64,000 bases of DNA from Prauserella cavernicola (GTDB lineage Bacteria; Actinomycetota; Actinomycetes; Mycobacteriales; Pseudonocardiaceae). Positions 7,490-13,840 of the stretch are shown here, piece by piece. Each line of letters begins with the position of its first letter. Within the stretch, counting starts at the first letter, position 1. The translations under genes and the position numbers were made by a program. The stretch spans positions 1,178,001-1,242,000 of the forward strand of contig NZ_JAENJH010000002.1 in assembly GCF_016595675.1 (NCBI RefSeq). The letters run 5' to 3'. The notes under the pieces are model-generated. The model did not search any database and was not told the DNA's origin. It saw only the letters and a program-made list of their open reading frames with translations.

Positions 7490-7804
7490 ATGCGGGGTAG
7501 ATGGGCTGTCGTCGTGCGAACGCGCGATCAAGGGTGGCAGTACGTGATCGTCGACCTCGACGGATTCCCGGCTGTTCCCGACCCTCGCAGCGAGTTGCTC
7601 ATTGAGCCGAGCCGACTGGAGATCCACTTCCAGCTCGCGCAGGAACAGCCGTGGCGCGCGGTGGGCGTGATGCTGGGCGGTCTGTACCGGCTGATGTACC
7701 GCGAGATCGAGTGGGCTGCCGAGCCGGTCTCAGCCGTGCAGGCACCACTGCGCGAGGCGCCCCTGTGGGTCCACACCATCGTCGAGGCGGAACAACCAGC
7801 CTGA
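7490..7804 (+). CDS. Small unknown protein, paralogue of the gene at 6768
   Basis: A 104-residue soluble protein from ATG 7490. It shares 'VIVDLDGFPAVPDP', 'QPWRAVGVMLGG' and 'REIEWAAEPVSAVQAPLREA' with its neighbour at 6768-7091, in the same order and spacing. The N-terminus differs ('MRGRWAVVVRTRDQGWQ'). The pair is an old tandem duplication, not a recent copy, because the DNA has diverged. Function unknown; the conserved Asp/Asp and Trp-Ala-Ala-Glu-Pro blocks would be the residues to search with. Confidence 0.6.
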   Translation: MRGRWAVVVRTRDQGWQYVIVDLDGFPAVPDPRSELLIEPSRLEIHFQLAQEQPWRAVGVMLGGLYRLMYREIEWAAEPVSAVQAPLREAPLWVHTIVEAEQPA

Positions 7805-7847
7805 CGTCCTGCATGCAGGGGCATCGCATCTCGGGCTGACATGGTGA

Positions 7848-7884
7848 CGCCCCCGGCCGCGCTGGGGGTCGCGAGCCGGGGGCG
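7848..7884. terminator. Bidirectional terminator between convergent genes
   Basis: A perfect 10-bp stem CGCCCCCGGC (7848-7857) / GCCGGGGGCG (7875-7884) lies between the rightward gene ending at 7804 and the leftward immunity gene ending at 8004. Confidence 0.6.
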
Positions 7885-8003
7885 AGGGGGATGATCGGTG
7901 ATTACCCAACGCCGATCAGCGGTGACGCTAGCGACGCCGGAGCCGAACGGGGGCCGGTTCCGGCCAGCGTCACCCGGTTGAGTCGATCAGGGCCAGGTGG
8001 GTG

Positions 8004-8405
8004 TTACAGCGGCGCGGGCACCCACTGCACGCAGGTTGGGCGCTGCTTGGTGGCGATGTACTCGCGGACTGCGGTGCGCACGGTCGCGATTGGGACCTCG
8101 GATCCGGGGTCCTGGTCGTACTGGTGTCCGTCCCAGGTGAAGTACTCGACCGGCTCGGCGTTCAGACCGTTCTGAGGCAGCTGGAGTTCGTGAGGCTCAG
8201 CCCAGCTGAGGCACCCGCGCTCGCCGCGGACGCCGGCTACTAGCACGTGTTCGTCGTCCTCGCCCGAGAACAGCTCCCACACCACACCAGCTTCGGCCGG
8301 GCGCGACAGTTCGCGGCTGACCTCGTCCATGATGCGCAACAGGGCGTCGGCGTCGGTCACCGTGGTGATGTCGTAGGCGGGCTGAGCGGTCATCGTGGTG
8401 CTCAT
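8004..8405 (-). CDS. Imm1-family immunity protein
   Basis: A 133-residue acidic, soluble protein. The layout matches Imm1 immunity proteins of actinobacteria: an N-terminal helix with an Asp-Ala-Asp-Ala-Leu motif, a central 'EHVLVAGVRGERGCLSW' strand pair, 'NAEPVEYFTW', then 'GSEVPIATVRTAVREY' and the closing 'TKQRPTCVQWV'. Imm1 proteins neutralise polymorphic toxins, including deaminase toxins. The start overlaps the toxin stop (ATGA at 8402-8405), so the two are translated together with the immunity gene second. The hairpin at 7848-7884 ends the transcript. The family call rests on recalled pattern, strengthened by the adjacent deaminase gene. Confidence 0.75.
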   Translation of the reverse strand: MSTTMTAQPAYDITTVTDADALLRIMDEVSRELSRPAEAGVVWELFSGEDDEHVLVAGVRGERGCLSWAEPHELQLPQNGLNAEPVEYFTWDGHQYDQDPGSEVPIATVRTAVREYIATKQRPTCVQWVPAPL

Positions 8406-9181
8406 GCGGTCCCCTCGTAGGTCTCGGTGAACGGTTCGCCCTGCTGAGTGGTGCCATGCACGGTCAATGTGTGCCCTCTGGGAAGGTACCTCGGCAGCAC
8501 TTCACGGCAACCGAGAAGCATCCTGCTGCGTGCCCGACATGGCTCGTTGTTGATCGTGATTTCGCTGTGCTGCCGCCCCTCCAGCAGCATCTTCGCCGCG
8601 GCTTTGAGCTCGACGTGGTTACCCAGACGGCGAGCGGTCTGGACTGGGAACCCGAGCTCGGTCAGGCGCTGACGGATCGCCGGTGTCCACGTTCCGTCTT
8701 GGCCCGAGGTCAGCGGAGTGAGGCTGCCATCGGCGTAGCCAACGGTGCGGTCCACGGCCTGCCCGGCTCGCACCCTGCGCGGCAACATGTCGACACACCA
8801 CTCAGCTTCGCGCGGGTACCGCGAGCCATCCGGCGCCGCCACCCCCGGCGGATCCGGGGGAGCCTGACGCGTAGGCGTGGCCTCCGTCCGACGTGGCGCC
8901 GCGTCGGGCTCTGGGCCGGTGGCGCCGAGCTCGTCGAGGTAGCGGCGCAGGGACTCGTCGACGAGCTGCAGCGGGCCGTGGATTGCGCCGACCTCGTCGA
9001 CGAGCTGCGCGGCGAGCGCGGGCAGTTGCGCGGCCTCTGGATCGCTGGAGCCGTGCAGCAGGGCGCCGTAGACGTCGCGCGCCTCAGCCATGAGCCCTGT
9101 GGCGTGTTCGGCGTCGGCGCGGACCTGGGTGAGCAGGTCTAGCGCTCGCCGGACTGCCGCGGCGAGGTCCTCGACCGACAT
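8402..9181 (-). CDS. DddA-like (SCP1.201-type) deaminase toxin
   Basis: A 259-residue protein. ATG 9181 was chosen because GGGGGTGAG lies just upstream and the N-terminal helix begins there. Residues ~1-90 are a helical, Ala/Leu-rich domain resembling WXG/T7SS-associated N-termini. Residues ~95-130 are a Pro/Arg-rich linker, followed by 'PREAEWCVDMLPRRV' and, near the C-terminus, a cytidine-deaminase-fold signature: 'GNHVELKAAAKM' (His ~189 zinc ligand, Glu ~191 proton shuttle) and 'INNEPCRARSRMLLGC' (Cys ~215 and ~225), then 'LPRYLPRGHTLTVHG'. This HVE...PC...GC...LP pattern is that of SCP1.201-like deaminases, which include the double-stranded DNA deaminase DddA. The immunity gene follows with an ATGA overlap. 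No signal peptide, so export would need type VII secretion or lysis. Substrate (DNA or another nucleic acid) is not decided by sequence. Confidence 0.78.
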   Translation of the reverse strand: MSVEDLAAAVRRALDLLTQVRADAEHATGLMAEARDVYGALLHGSSDPEAAQLPALAAQLVDEVGAIHGPLQLVDESLRRYLDELGATGPEPDAAPRRTEATPTRQAPPDPPGVAAPDGSRYPREAEWCVDMLPRRVRAGQAVDRTVGYADGSLTPLTSGQDGTWTPAIRQRLTELGFPVQTARRLGNHVELKAAAKMLLEGRQHSEITINNEPCRARSRMLLGCREVLPRYLPRGHTLTVHGTTQQGEPFTETYEGTA

Positions 9182-9243
9182 CCGCTCACCCCCGTCTCGG
9201 AGCATGGCACGACCGGCCGACAGGATCCGGGCGTTTCGCTGTG

Positions 9244-9288
9244 GCCCTGCCCGGCTCGGACAGACAACTCGGGACCGAGCCGGGCAGG
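9244..9288. terminator. Long perfect hairpin upstream of the toxin gene
   Basis: A perfect 15-bp inverted repeat, CCCTGCCCGGCTCGG (9244-9258) and CCGAGCCGGGCAGGG (9274-9288), with a 15-nt loop. It separates the leftward small-gene operon (ending 9391) from the leftward toxin-immunity unit (starting 9181), so the latter probably has its own promoter within 9182-9243. Confidence 0.6.
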
Positions 9289-9390
9289 GATAGCCCGCAT
9301 GGCGCAGGGAGGCCTACTGTGCGCCGGGCGGGCATGATCGGCGCGCCGCCTGCCGGTGCTGTGCCGCACCAGAAGGCAGCGAGCCGCTGT

Positions 9391-9606
9391 TCAAGGAGAT
9401 GGACGGCCGCCGGGCAGGCGGTTGGACTCGCGGTGTTCCTGGCACCACGCGGTGACCTCGTCGCACACGTAGACAGCCCATCGGAACGCCATTGCCACCA
9501 TCACGAGATCGCCCATGGTCGCGAAGGGCGAGTGCGGCATCGCTTGGCCGCACTCTGTGCAGTGGGCGGCGATGTGGCGGGGCACGTTGAGCCAGGGCAT
9601 GTTCAT
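9391..9606 (-). CDS. Small unknown protein with a CxxC motif
   Basis: A 71-residue protein, last of four leftward overlapping genes. ATG 9606 overlaps the stop of the upstream gene (ATGA). It contains 'RHIAAHCTECGQAM' near the N-terminus and further Cys/His residues later ('VYVCDEVTAWCQEH'), which could form one zinc site. No family recognised. The tight coupling and non-random Cys spacing support a real gene. Confidence 0.5.
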   Translation of the reverse strand: MNMPWLNVPRHIAAHCTECGQAMPHSPFATMGDLVMVAMAFRWAVYVCDEVTAWCQEHRESNRLPGGRPSP

Positions 9607-9800
9607 CGGGACTCGCCAGCTTCCAGTGGGTCCTCGTCGAGCCTCTCGTCGAGAAGCGGCCAGTGCGACGGCTTGACCTCGAGCAGGAGGCCTATCGCGC
9701 GATCCTCGTCGCCGTCCCGCATGGCGACGTAGAGCTCAAGCCACTGGTCGCCGCTGACCATCGCGTACTCCGTGCCGTCCGGCCCCATGGCCCAACTCAT
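9603..9800 (-). CDS. Small acidic unknown protein
   Basis: A 65-residue acidic protein, 'MSWAMGPDGTEYAMVSGDQW...'. ATG 9800 overlaps the upstream stop at 9797-9799 (ATGA), and its own stop overlaps the next ATG at 9606. It is rich in Asp/Glu and Trp, without membrane segments. No family recognised. Third gene of the 10332-to-9391 operon. Confidence 0.5.
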   Translation of the reverse strand: MSWAMGPDGTEYAMVSGDQWLELYVAMRDGDEDRAIGLLLEVKPSHWPLLDERLDEDPLEAGESR

Positions 9801-10093
9801 GACGGCTCCGGAAGGGACAACAGCCCGTCGACGACCTCTGCCAGACCGCCGTCCTTCTGCCAAACCACCTGGCCGGCACCGTCCCAGCGAACCGCAGCGG
9901 CATCGTCGGCGTGGCGTAAGCGCACGCCGTCGACGTGTCCATCGGGCCACCCGCGCAGGCCGTTGATCTGGCGCACCTCACCCTCATCGTTGAATCGGTG
10001 CACGAACTGCCAGCCGGCGTTCCGGAGGTCGATCAGGCGTTGCAACGCGGGATGCGCACGCACGGCTTCTCTGTCGATCTGCGCCGTGTCCAT
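9797..10093 (-). CDS. Small unknown protein of the accessory operon
   Basis: A 98-residue protein starting at ATG 10093, which overlaps the upstream stop (TGATG). It contains 'ALQRLIDLRNAGWQFVHRF' and 'DGVRLRHADDAAAVRWDG', alternating short helices and strands, and ends 'LAEVVDGLLSLPEPS'. The arrangement recalls small uncharacterised proteins common in Pseudonocardiaceae, but I cannot name a family. Second gene of four. Confidence 0.5.
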   Translation of the reverse strand: MDTAQIDREAVRAHPALQRLIDLRNAGWQFVHRFNDEGEVRQINGLRGWPDGHVDGVRLRHADDAAAVRWDGAGQVVWQKDGGLAEVVDGLLSLPEPS

Positions 10094-10332
10094 CACGCCA
10101 CCTCCCTGCGCGTCGTCGCATCGGCCAGCCACACGCAGGTCTGGCACCTCGGAGGGTCGGTCAGGCGCATGTCAACCACACTTGGCCAGATCAACCAGTT
10201 GCACCGGGTGTGCACGAACGCGGCACCGCTGTCGTCCTTTCTGGTCTCGACGACGAGGTGCGCCTGTTGGCCTGCCGTTCGCCACTCTCCTTTTCCCACA
10301 TGGGCAGTTTCGGCAAGCATCCTCAGGCGCAA
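10093..10332 (-). CDS. Small Cys-containing unknown protein, first gene of a leftward operon
   Basis: Up to 79 residues; the start is uncertain (TTG 10332 or ATG 10320). The C-terminal half carries 'HTRCNWLIWPSVVD' and 'PPRCQTCVWLAD', giving one single Cys and one CxxC that may bind a metal. It is the first of four leftward genes joined by 1-4 nt overlaps. The start lies 100 bp from the divergent NUDIX gene, so 10333-10431 is a shared promoter region. Function unknown. Confidence 0.45.
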   Translation of the reverse strand: MRLRMLAETAHVGKGEWRTAGQQAHLVVETRKDDSGAAFVHTRCNWLIWPSVVDMRLTDPPRCQTCVWLADATTRREVA

Positions 10333-10431
10333 CAGCGCTTCAACAACGGCGTTCGTCGAGCGTCGGCCGTGGTTCTATGCCTCTTGCGCCTAGAACTCAG
10401 ACCGTCGCGACGGAGCGGTAGCCTCGGGCGC

Positions 10432-10920
10432 GTGGAACTGCTTCCGTTCGACGAGTATGTGCGTTCCCTGCACCGCAAACGGATGTCCGCTGGTGTGCTG
10501 TTCCGTGACGCAGCCAGTCGCGTGCTGCTGGTCGAGCCGTCGTACAAGCCACATTGGGACATTCCCGGTGGCTCAGTCGATGCTGAGGAGGCGCCGTGGA
10601 CGACCGCGGTCCGTGAGGTCCGCGAGGAGATCGGCATCGAGCGACCGCTTGGCCGCTTGCTGGTGATCGATCATGTCCTGGACCACGGTGGAATGCCAGA
10701 GGGCATCGCGTTCGTGTTCGACGGCGGCTTGCTCACCGTCGAGCAGGTGGCTGGCCTATCGCTGACGGACCCCGAGATCGTGTCCGCCGGCCTGTACACC
10801 CTCGACCAGACCACGTCCCGGGTGAAACCATCGCTTGCGGCACGCCTGTCCGTCGCCATGGACGCCGAATCCAGTGGCCAGCTGGCGTTGTGCGAGGACG
10901 GCAAGCCCGTAGCGGGCTAG
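10432..10920 (+). CDS. NUDIX hydrolase
   Basis: A 162-residue protein with an intact Nudix box beginning 'GGSVDAEEAPWTTAVREVRE' and ending EIGI (GX5EX7REUXEEXGU), preceded by the usual 'WDIPGG'. It hydrolyses a nucleoside diphosphate linked to another moiety; the substrate cannot be read from sequence. The GTG at 10432 sits 7 nt after a TAGCCT -10-like box (10419-10424), so the transcript is probably leaderless. An XRE-TPR regulator follows 35 bp downstream. NUDIX plus XRE-TPR pairs are common in actinobacterial accessory DNA. Confidence 0.8.
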   Translation: MELLPFDEYVRSLHRKRMSAGVLFRDAASRVLLVEPSYKPHWDIPGGSVDAEEAPWTTAVREVREEIGIERPLGRLLVIDHVLDHGGMPEGIAFVFDGGLLTVEQVAGLSLTDPEIVSAGLYTLDQTTSRVKPSLAARLSVAMDAESSGQLALCEDGKPVAG

Positions 10921-10955
10921 TCTATTCACGCTGCATATGCCACATGGGAGGCGCT

Positions 10956-12173
10956 GTGACAGCTGGCAACCCGCTCTCGGAGAACCTCGCCCGGTTTCGC
11001 AAGGCCCGAGATCTCTCCCAGGAGCAGCTCGCTGCCGCTGCATCTATCGGCGTGGACACCGTCGCCCGCATTGAACAGGGCAGACGCTCCACCTGCCGTC
11101 CCGCTACGCTGAAATGCCTCGCTGACGCGCTCGGCGTCACCGTCGAGAACCTCCTCGGCCAGATAAACCCACCGCTGCCTGGCCAGCTCGACGTGGCAGC
11201 ACTCCGACACGCCGTGACTGCAGGCGAACACATTCCAGGCCTTGATGACTTCGCCGAGCCTGCCGAAGTCGTCAGCCTGCACCAGCTCACTGTGATGACC
11301 CACTCCGCGTGGCGTGCCTACGTGGACGGACGCCACACGGTGCTCCTCAACGTGTTGCCCGCCGTGCTGACAGACGCCCGGCGCGTCGCCCGTGCTGCGA
11401 TCGACGACGCCGAAAAGGCCGGCGCGCACCGCGTGCTCTCCACCACCTATCGCCTCGGGGCTGGTCTGGCCGGGCGCATGGGGCTCGACGACCTCGCGTG
11501 GTCATCCGCCGAGCGTGCACTACGAGCGGCCCGTGATTCTGACGTCCCAGACATCGAGGCTGCGATCTCGTTGCGCTACCTCGCGTGGACGCTTGTCCGA
11601 CAAGGCCGGCTCGACGAAGCCGAGCGTGTCGCCGTAACCGCCGCGGAGCGCATTCAACCCGGCATGCTCGACCGCAATTCGCGTCGCGCTGGCGTCTTCG
11701 GCAATCTGCTGTTCAACGCCGCGACAGCGGCCCTTTCGGCGGGCAGCGTGTCCCGTGCCGACGACCTGCTGGCCGAGGCCCAAGCCGCGGCCGTGCGTGC
11801 ACGCGGAGACAACGCCAGCGAGGCCGCGATCTTTGGACCCCGCGTCGCCGCGCTCCAGCGCATCGACCACACTGCTCGCGCTGGAGACCCAGAAGGGGCT
11901 CTGCAGCTCGCCGCGGAGATGCCCGCCGCCCGCGGTGACGTACCTGCGTTCTGGGAGGCAGGCCATCGCCTGCGCCTCGCGGCTGCTTCCGTGGACCTAC
12001 GCCGGGACCAACACGCTCTCGGCTACCTCGCCGAAGCGCGGGACCTCGCGCCAGACTGGGTGAGGTACCAGCCGCTCGGCGAAGCAACCATGCGACGGCT
12101 CGTTGACCGCGCGCCCCGCCGCCGCGGCGCCGAATTCGCGGAGCTGGCCGCTCACTACGGCGTCGTGTCTTAG
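10956..12173 (+). CDS. XRE-family HTH regulator with TPR-like domain
   Basis: A 405-residue protein. Residues ~5-65 are an XRE/HTH_3 domain ('ENLARFRKARDLSQEQLAAA', 'GVDTVARIEQGRR', 'LADALGVTVENLLG'). The remaining ~330 residues are helical repeats, TPR-like and Ala/Arg/Leu-rich ('RLDEAERVAVTAAERI', 'RADDLLAEAQAAAV'), as in actinobacterial SARP-like or BldD-neighbour regulators that sense a small ligand or peptide. I use GTG 10956, with GGGAGG immediately upstream; ATG 10944 is an alternative. It is the last rightward gene before the junction with tadA and may be the element's regulator, but it does not resemble a classical CI repressor. Confidence 0.75.
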   Translation: MTAGNPLSENLARFRKARDLSQEQLAAAASIGVDTVARIEQGRRSTCRPATLKCLADALGVTVENLLGQINPPLPGQLDVAALRHAVTAGEHIPGLDDFAEPAEVVSLHQLTVMTHSAWRAYVDGRHTVLLNVLPAVLTDARRVARAAIDDAEKAGAHRVLSTTYRLGAGLAGRMGLDDLAWSSAERALRAARDSDVPDIEAAISLRYLAWTLVRQGRLDEAERVAVTAAERIQPGMLDRNSRRAGVFGNLLFNAATAALSAGSVSRADDLLAEAQAAAVRARGDNASEAAIFGPRVAALQRIDHTARAGDPEGALQLAAEMPAARGDVPAFWEAGHRLRLAAASVDLRRDQHALGYLAEARDLAPDWVRYQPLGEATMRRLVDRAPRRRGAEFAELAAHYGVVS

Positions 12174-12184
12174 CAACGGATCGG

Positions 12185-12307
12185 CTACCAGGCACGGTCT
12201 TCGGGGTCGTCCTGGTCATCGACGGGCGTCGCCAACCAGGCCAGGAATCGGGTCCAGAGCGCACGGAGTTTCGACAGGAAGCTCGGTTTCGACGGCTTCT
12301 CGGTCAT
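12185..12307 (-). CDS. 40-residue basic-amphipathic peptide
   Basis: ATG 12307 overlaps the stop of the gene at 12304-12489 (ATGA). The peptide has a Lys/Arg/Trp-rich amphipathic stretch ('SFLSKLRALWTRFLAWL') followed by an acidic tail ('DDQDDPEDRAW'). It is too short for general gene callers, but coupling to the upstream small membrane protein supports it. Function unknown. Confidence 0.4.
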   Translation of the reverse strand: MTEKPSKPSFLSKLRALWTRFLAWLATPVDDQDDPEDRAW

Positions 12308-12489
12308 CGGGCCGTCTCCGTGACAATCTGGATGCCGTCGCGGTACTCGCCGCTGATCATCTCGGGCTGGGCGAATCCGACGTACACGACGACTGCGAGA
12401 CCGGCGAGGAGCGGATAGCCCAGCACGCGAGCGGCGGCCCATTTCCAGTCCCGGCGGGTACGGCTGTGTGGCTTGCGCAGGAGGTTCAC
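12304..12489 (-). CDS. Small membrane protein next to the element end
   Basis: A 61-residue protein with a basic N-terminus (RKPHSRTRRDWK) and one hydrophobic segment ('VLGYPLLAGLAVVVYVGFA'), then an acidic tail. It resembles small transmembrane proteins of actinobacterial phages and integrative elements (Spd-like in layout only). It reads away from the att junction and is followed by a 40-codon gene with ATGA overlap. Function unknown. Confidence 0.45.
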   Translation of the reverse strand: MNLLRKPHSRTRRDWKWAAARVLGYPLLAGLAVVVYVGFAQPEMISGEYRDGIQIVTETAR

Positions 12490-12528
12490 AACTCTGCTCC
12501 CCAGGTGACGCCGCCGTGAGGCGCGCGT

Positions 12529-12575
12529 GTGAGTATTGGTGCAATTGAGTGTTATTGCGAACTACTGACGGCGCT
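12529..12575. other. Putative attachment-site junction of the integrated element
   Basis: Here accessory DNA meets the interrupted tadA frame. TadA-like residues (ELLTALNTGHDGG) begin at about 12559. Just before them lies an AT-richer stretch with a small dyad, GCAAT (12541-12545) and ATTGC (12554-12558), 8 nt apart. Such dyads are typical of recombinase sites. The core and the partner site at the left end cannot be defined from this window. Confidence 0.5.
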
Positions 12576-12894
12576 CAACACCGGGCACGACGGCGGCGCG
12601 GGCACGTTGCACGCCAACTCGCCGAGCGAGGTGCCCGCCCGGCTCGAGGCGCTCGCGGCACTCGGCGGTCTGTCCCGTTCCGCCCTGCACAGTCAGCTCG
12701 CCGCCGCGGTCCAGGTCGTGCTCCACATGCGACGTGGACCCGACGGGCGGCGGGTTCTCGCCGAGATCGGTGTGGTGCATCGCGAGGGCGACACGGTCCG
12801 CGTGCTGCCGGCGTGGCGGCCCTCGGGCTGGACGGGCCGACGCGCACTGGTGTCGGAACTCCTCGCGTCGAAGGGGGTCGAGGTGCCGTGCTGA
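12529..12894 (+). pseudogene. tadA: C-terminal fragment of Tad pilus ATPase TadA (CpaF family)
   Basis: A 121-codon frame starting at a GTG in element DNA; from about codon 11 it reads as the C-terminal part of TadA: 'LLTALNTGHDGGAGTLHAN' (the His-box/Walker-B-distal region), 'PARLEALAALGGLSRSALH', 'VLHMRRGPDGRRVLAEIG'. Full TadA/CpaF is about 400 residues with Walker A/B upstream, all missing here. The frame continues into tadB with overlapping stop and start (GTG 12888, TGA 12892-12894). The simplest reading is that the phage-like element integrated in tadA and separated its 5' part, presumably at the far end of the element. The fragment cannot hydrolyse ATP, so the pilus system should be off unless the element excises. 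Confidence 0.75.
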
Positions 12895-13709
12895 CCGGTG
12901 CCGCGATCAGCGCAGCTCTCGGCCTGCTCTGCTGGCCGAGGCCGAGTTCGACGTACCGGCTCGCCGCACTCGGCAGCCCGAAGGGGCCCGGCGCGGGAAT
13001 CGGCCGGCTCCGGTCGCGCCAGGTGATGGTGCCTGTCGTGGTGCTCTCTTCGGCCCTGGCCGCCATGACGGTGGGACCTGCGGTCGCCGTGGCGCTGGTG
13101 TTGCTCGCCGGGGCCGCGATCCGCCAGTTCCGGGCTCGGCGGGAGGAGCGCCAGAAGGTCGCGGCCGCCGCGGCGCTCGGCGAGGCGGTGCGCACGATGG
13201 TCGGCGAACTCCGCGCGGGCGCGCATCCCGCGGTCGCGGCGGAGGCGGCGGCCGTCGACGCCGACGCGCGCACGGCCGACGTCCTGCGAGCGGTGGCCGC
13301 GTCCGCGCGGCTCGGCGGTGATCTGGACGCGGTGCTCCCACGGTCGGTTCCCGGGCGCCACGACGTCCTCGACGACGTGCTCGCCCAGCTCGGCAACGCC
13401 TGGGCTCTGGCTCGCGATCACGGCCTTCCGTTGGCCACGGTGCTCGACGCCGTGCAACGGGATGTCGACGCCAAGGTACGTCTGGCCAACCAGGTCGACG
13501 CCAGGATGGCCGGCCCGCGCGCGAGCTCCGCGATCCTGGCCGCGCTGCCCGCGGGTGGCATTCTGCTCGGCCAGGCAATGGGCGCAGAACCACTGCACGT
13601 GCTCGCCACCACGACGGCGGGCCAGGTGCTGCTTGTCCTTGGCGCGGCACTGATCCTCGCGGGTGTGTGCTGGAGCGCCGTCCTCACCGGCCGGGTGGTG
13701 CCGCGATGA
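12888..13709 (+). CDS. tadB: Tad pilus inner-membrane platform protein TadB
   Basis: A 273-residue type II secretion F-family protein. GTG 12888 overlaps the tadA end. An N-terminal membrane segment (~1-15), two further hydrophobic segments ('VMVPVVVLSSALAAMTVGP', 'AVAVALVLLAGAAI'), a cytoplasmic helical T2SSF domain ('GEAVRTMVGELRAGAHPAVAAE', 'ALARDHGLPLATVLDAVQRD', 'QVDARMAGPRASSAILA') and two C-terminal segments ('AALPAGGILLGQAMG', 'VLLVLGAALILAGVCW') give the usual topology. It forms the membrane platform that the ATPase TadA drives to assemble Flp pili. With tadA truncated it is probably idle. Confidence 0.85.
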   Translation: MLTGAAISAALGLLCWPRPSSTYRLAALGSPKGPGAGIGRLRSRQVMVPVVVLSSALAAMTVGPAVAVALVLLAGAAIRQFRARREERQKVAAAAALGEAVRTMVGELRAGAHPAVAAEAAAVDADARTADVLRAVAASARLGGDLDAVLPRSVPGRHDVLDDVLAQLGNAWALARDHGLPLATVLDAVQRDVDAKVRLANQVDARMAGPRASSAILAALPAGGILLGQAMGAEPLHVLATTTAGQVLLVLGAALILAGVCWSAVLTGRVVPR

Positions 13710-13840
13710 GCTCGCCGGTCCGAGGTTGGGAGTCTCCCTCGGCGGTGCGAGCACGGCCAGGGTGCGAACCCGTCGCGATTGTCGCCGTCGTGGTGGCCGT
13801 GCGGTTCGTGGCTCTCGTCCGCAGAAGGGCGTGGCGATGA
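13706..13840 (+). CDS. 44-codon linker frame between tadB and tadC
   Basis: ATG 13706 overlaps the tadB stop (ATGA), and its own stop TGA 13838-13840 overlaps the tadC start ATG 13837 (ATGA again). The peptide is Pro/Arg/Ser-rich, then hydrophobic ('VAIVAVVVAVRFVALV') and ends RRRAW R: a possible single-span membrane micro-protein. Exact double coupling is hard to get by chance and suggests it is translated, at least to couple tadB and tadC. It could also be a remnant of an older tadC N-terminus. It is not in the tad order that I recall from mycobacteria. Confidence 0.5.
   Translation: MSSPVRGWESPSAVRARPGCEPVAIVAVVVAVRFVALVRRRAWR

Noticed and set aside
10956-12173. Idea that the XRE gene is the phage CI repressor
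   Set aside because: It is 405 residues with a TPR-like domain and lacks a LexA-type C-terminus; kept as a general regulator only.
12529-12894. Treating the TadA fragment as a functional short gene
   Set aside because: The Walker A and B motifs are absent and its first codons derive from element DNA; it is a truncation product.
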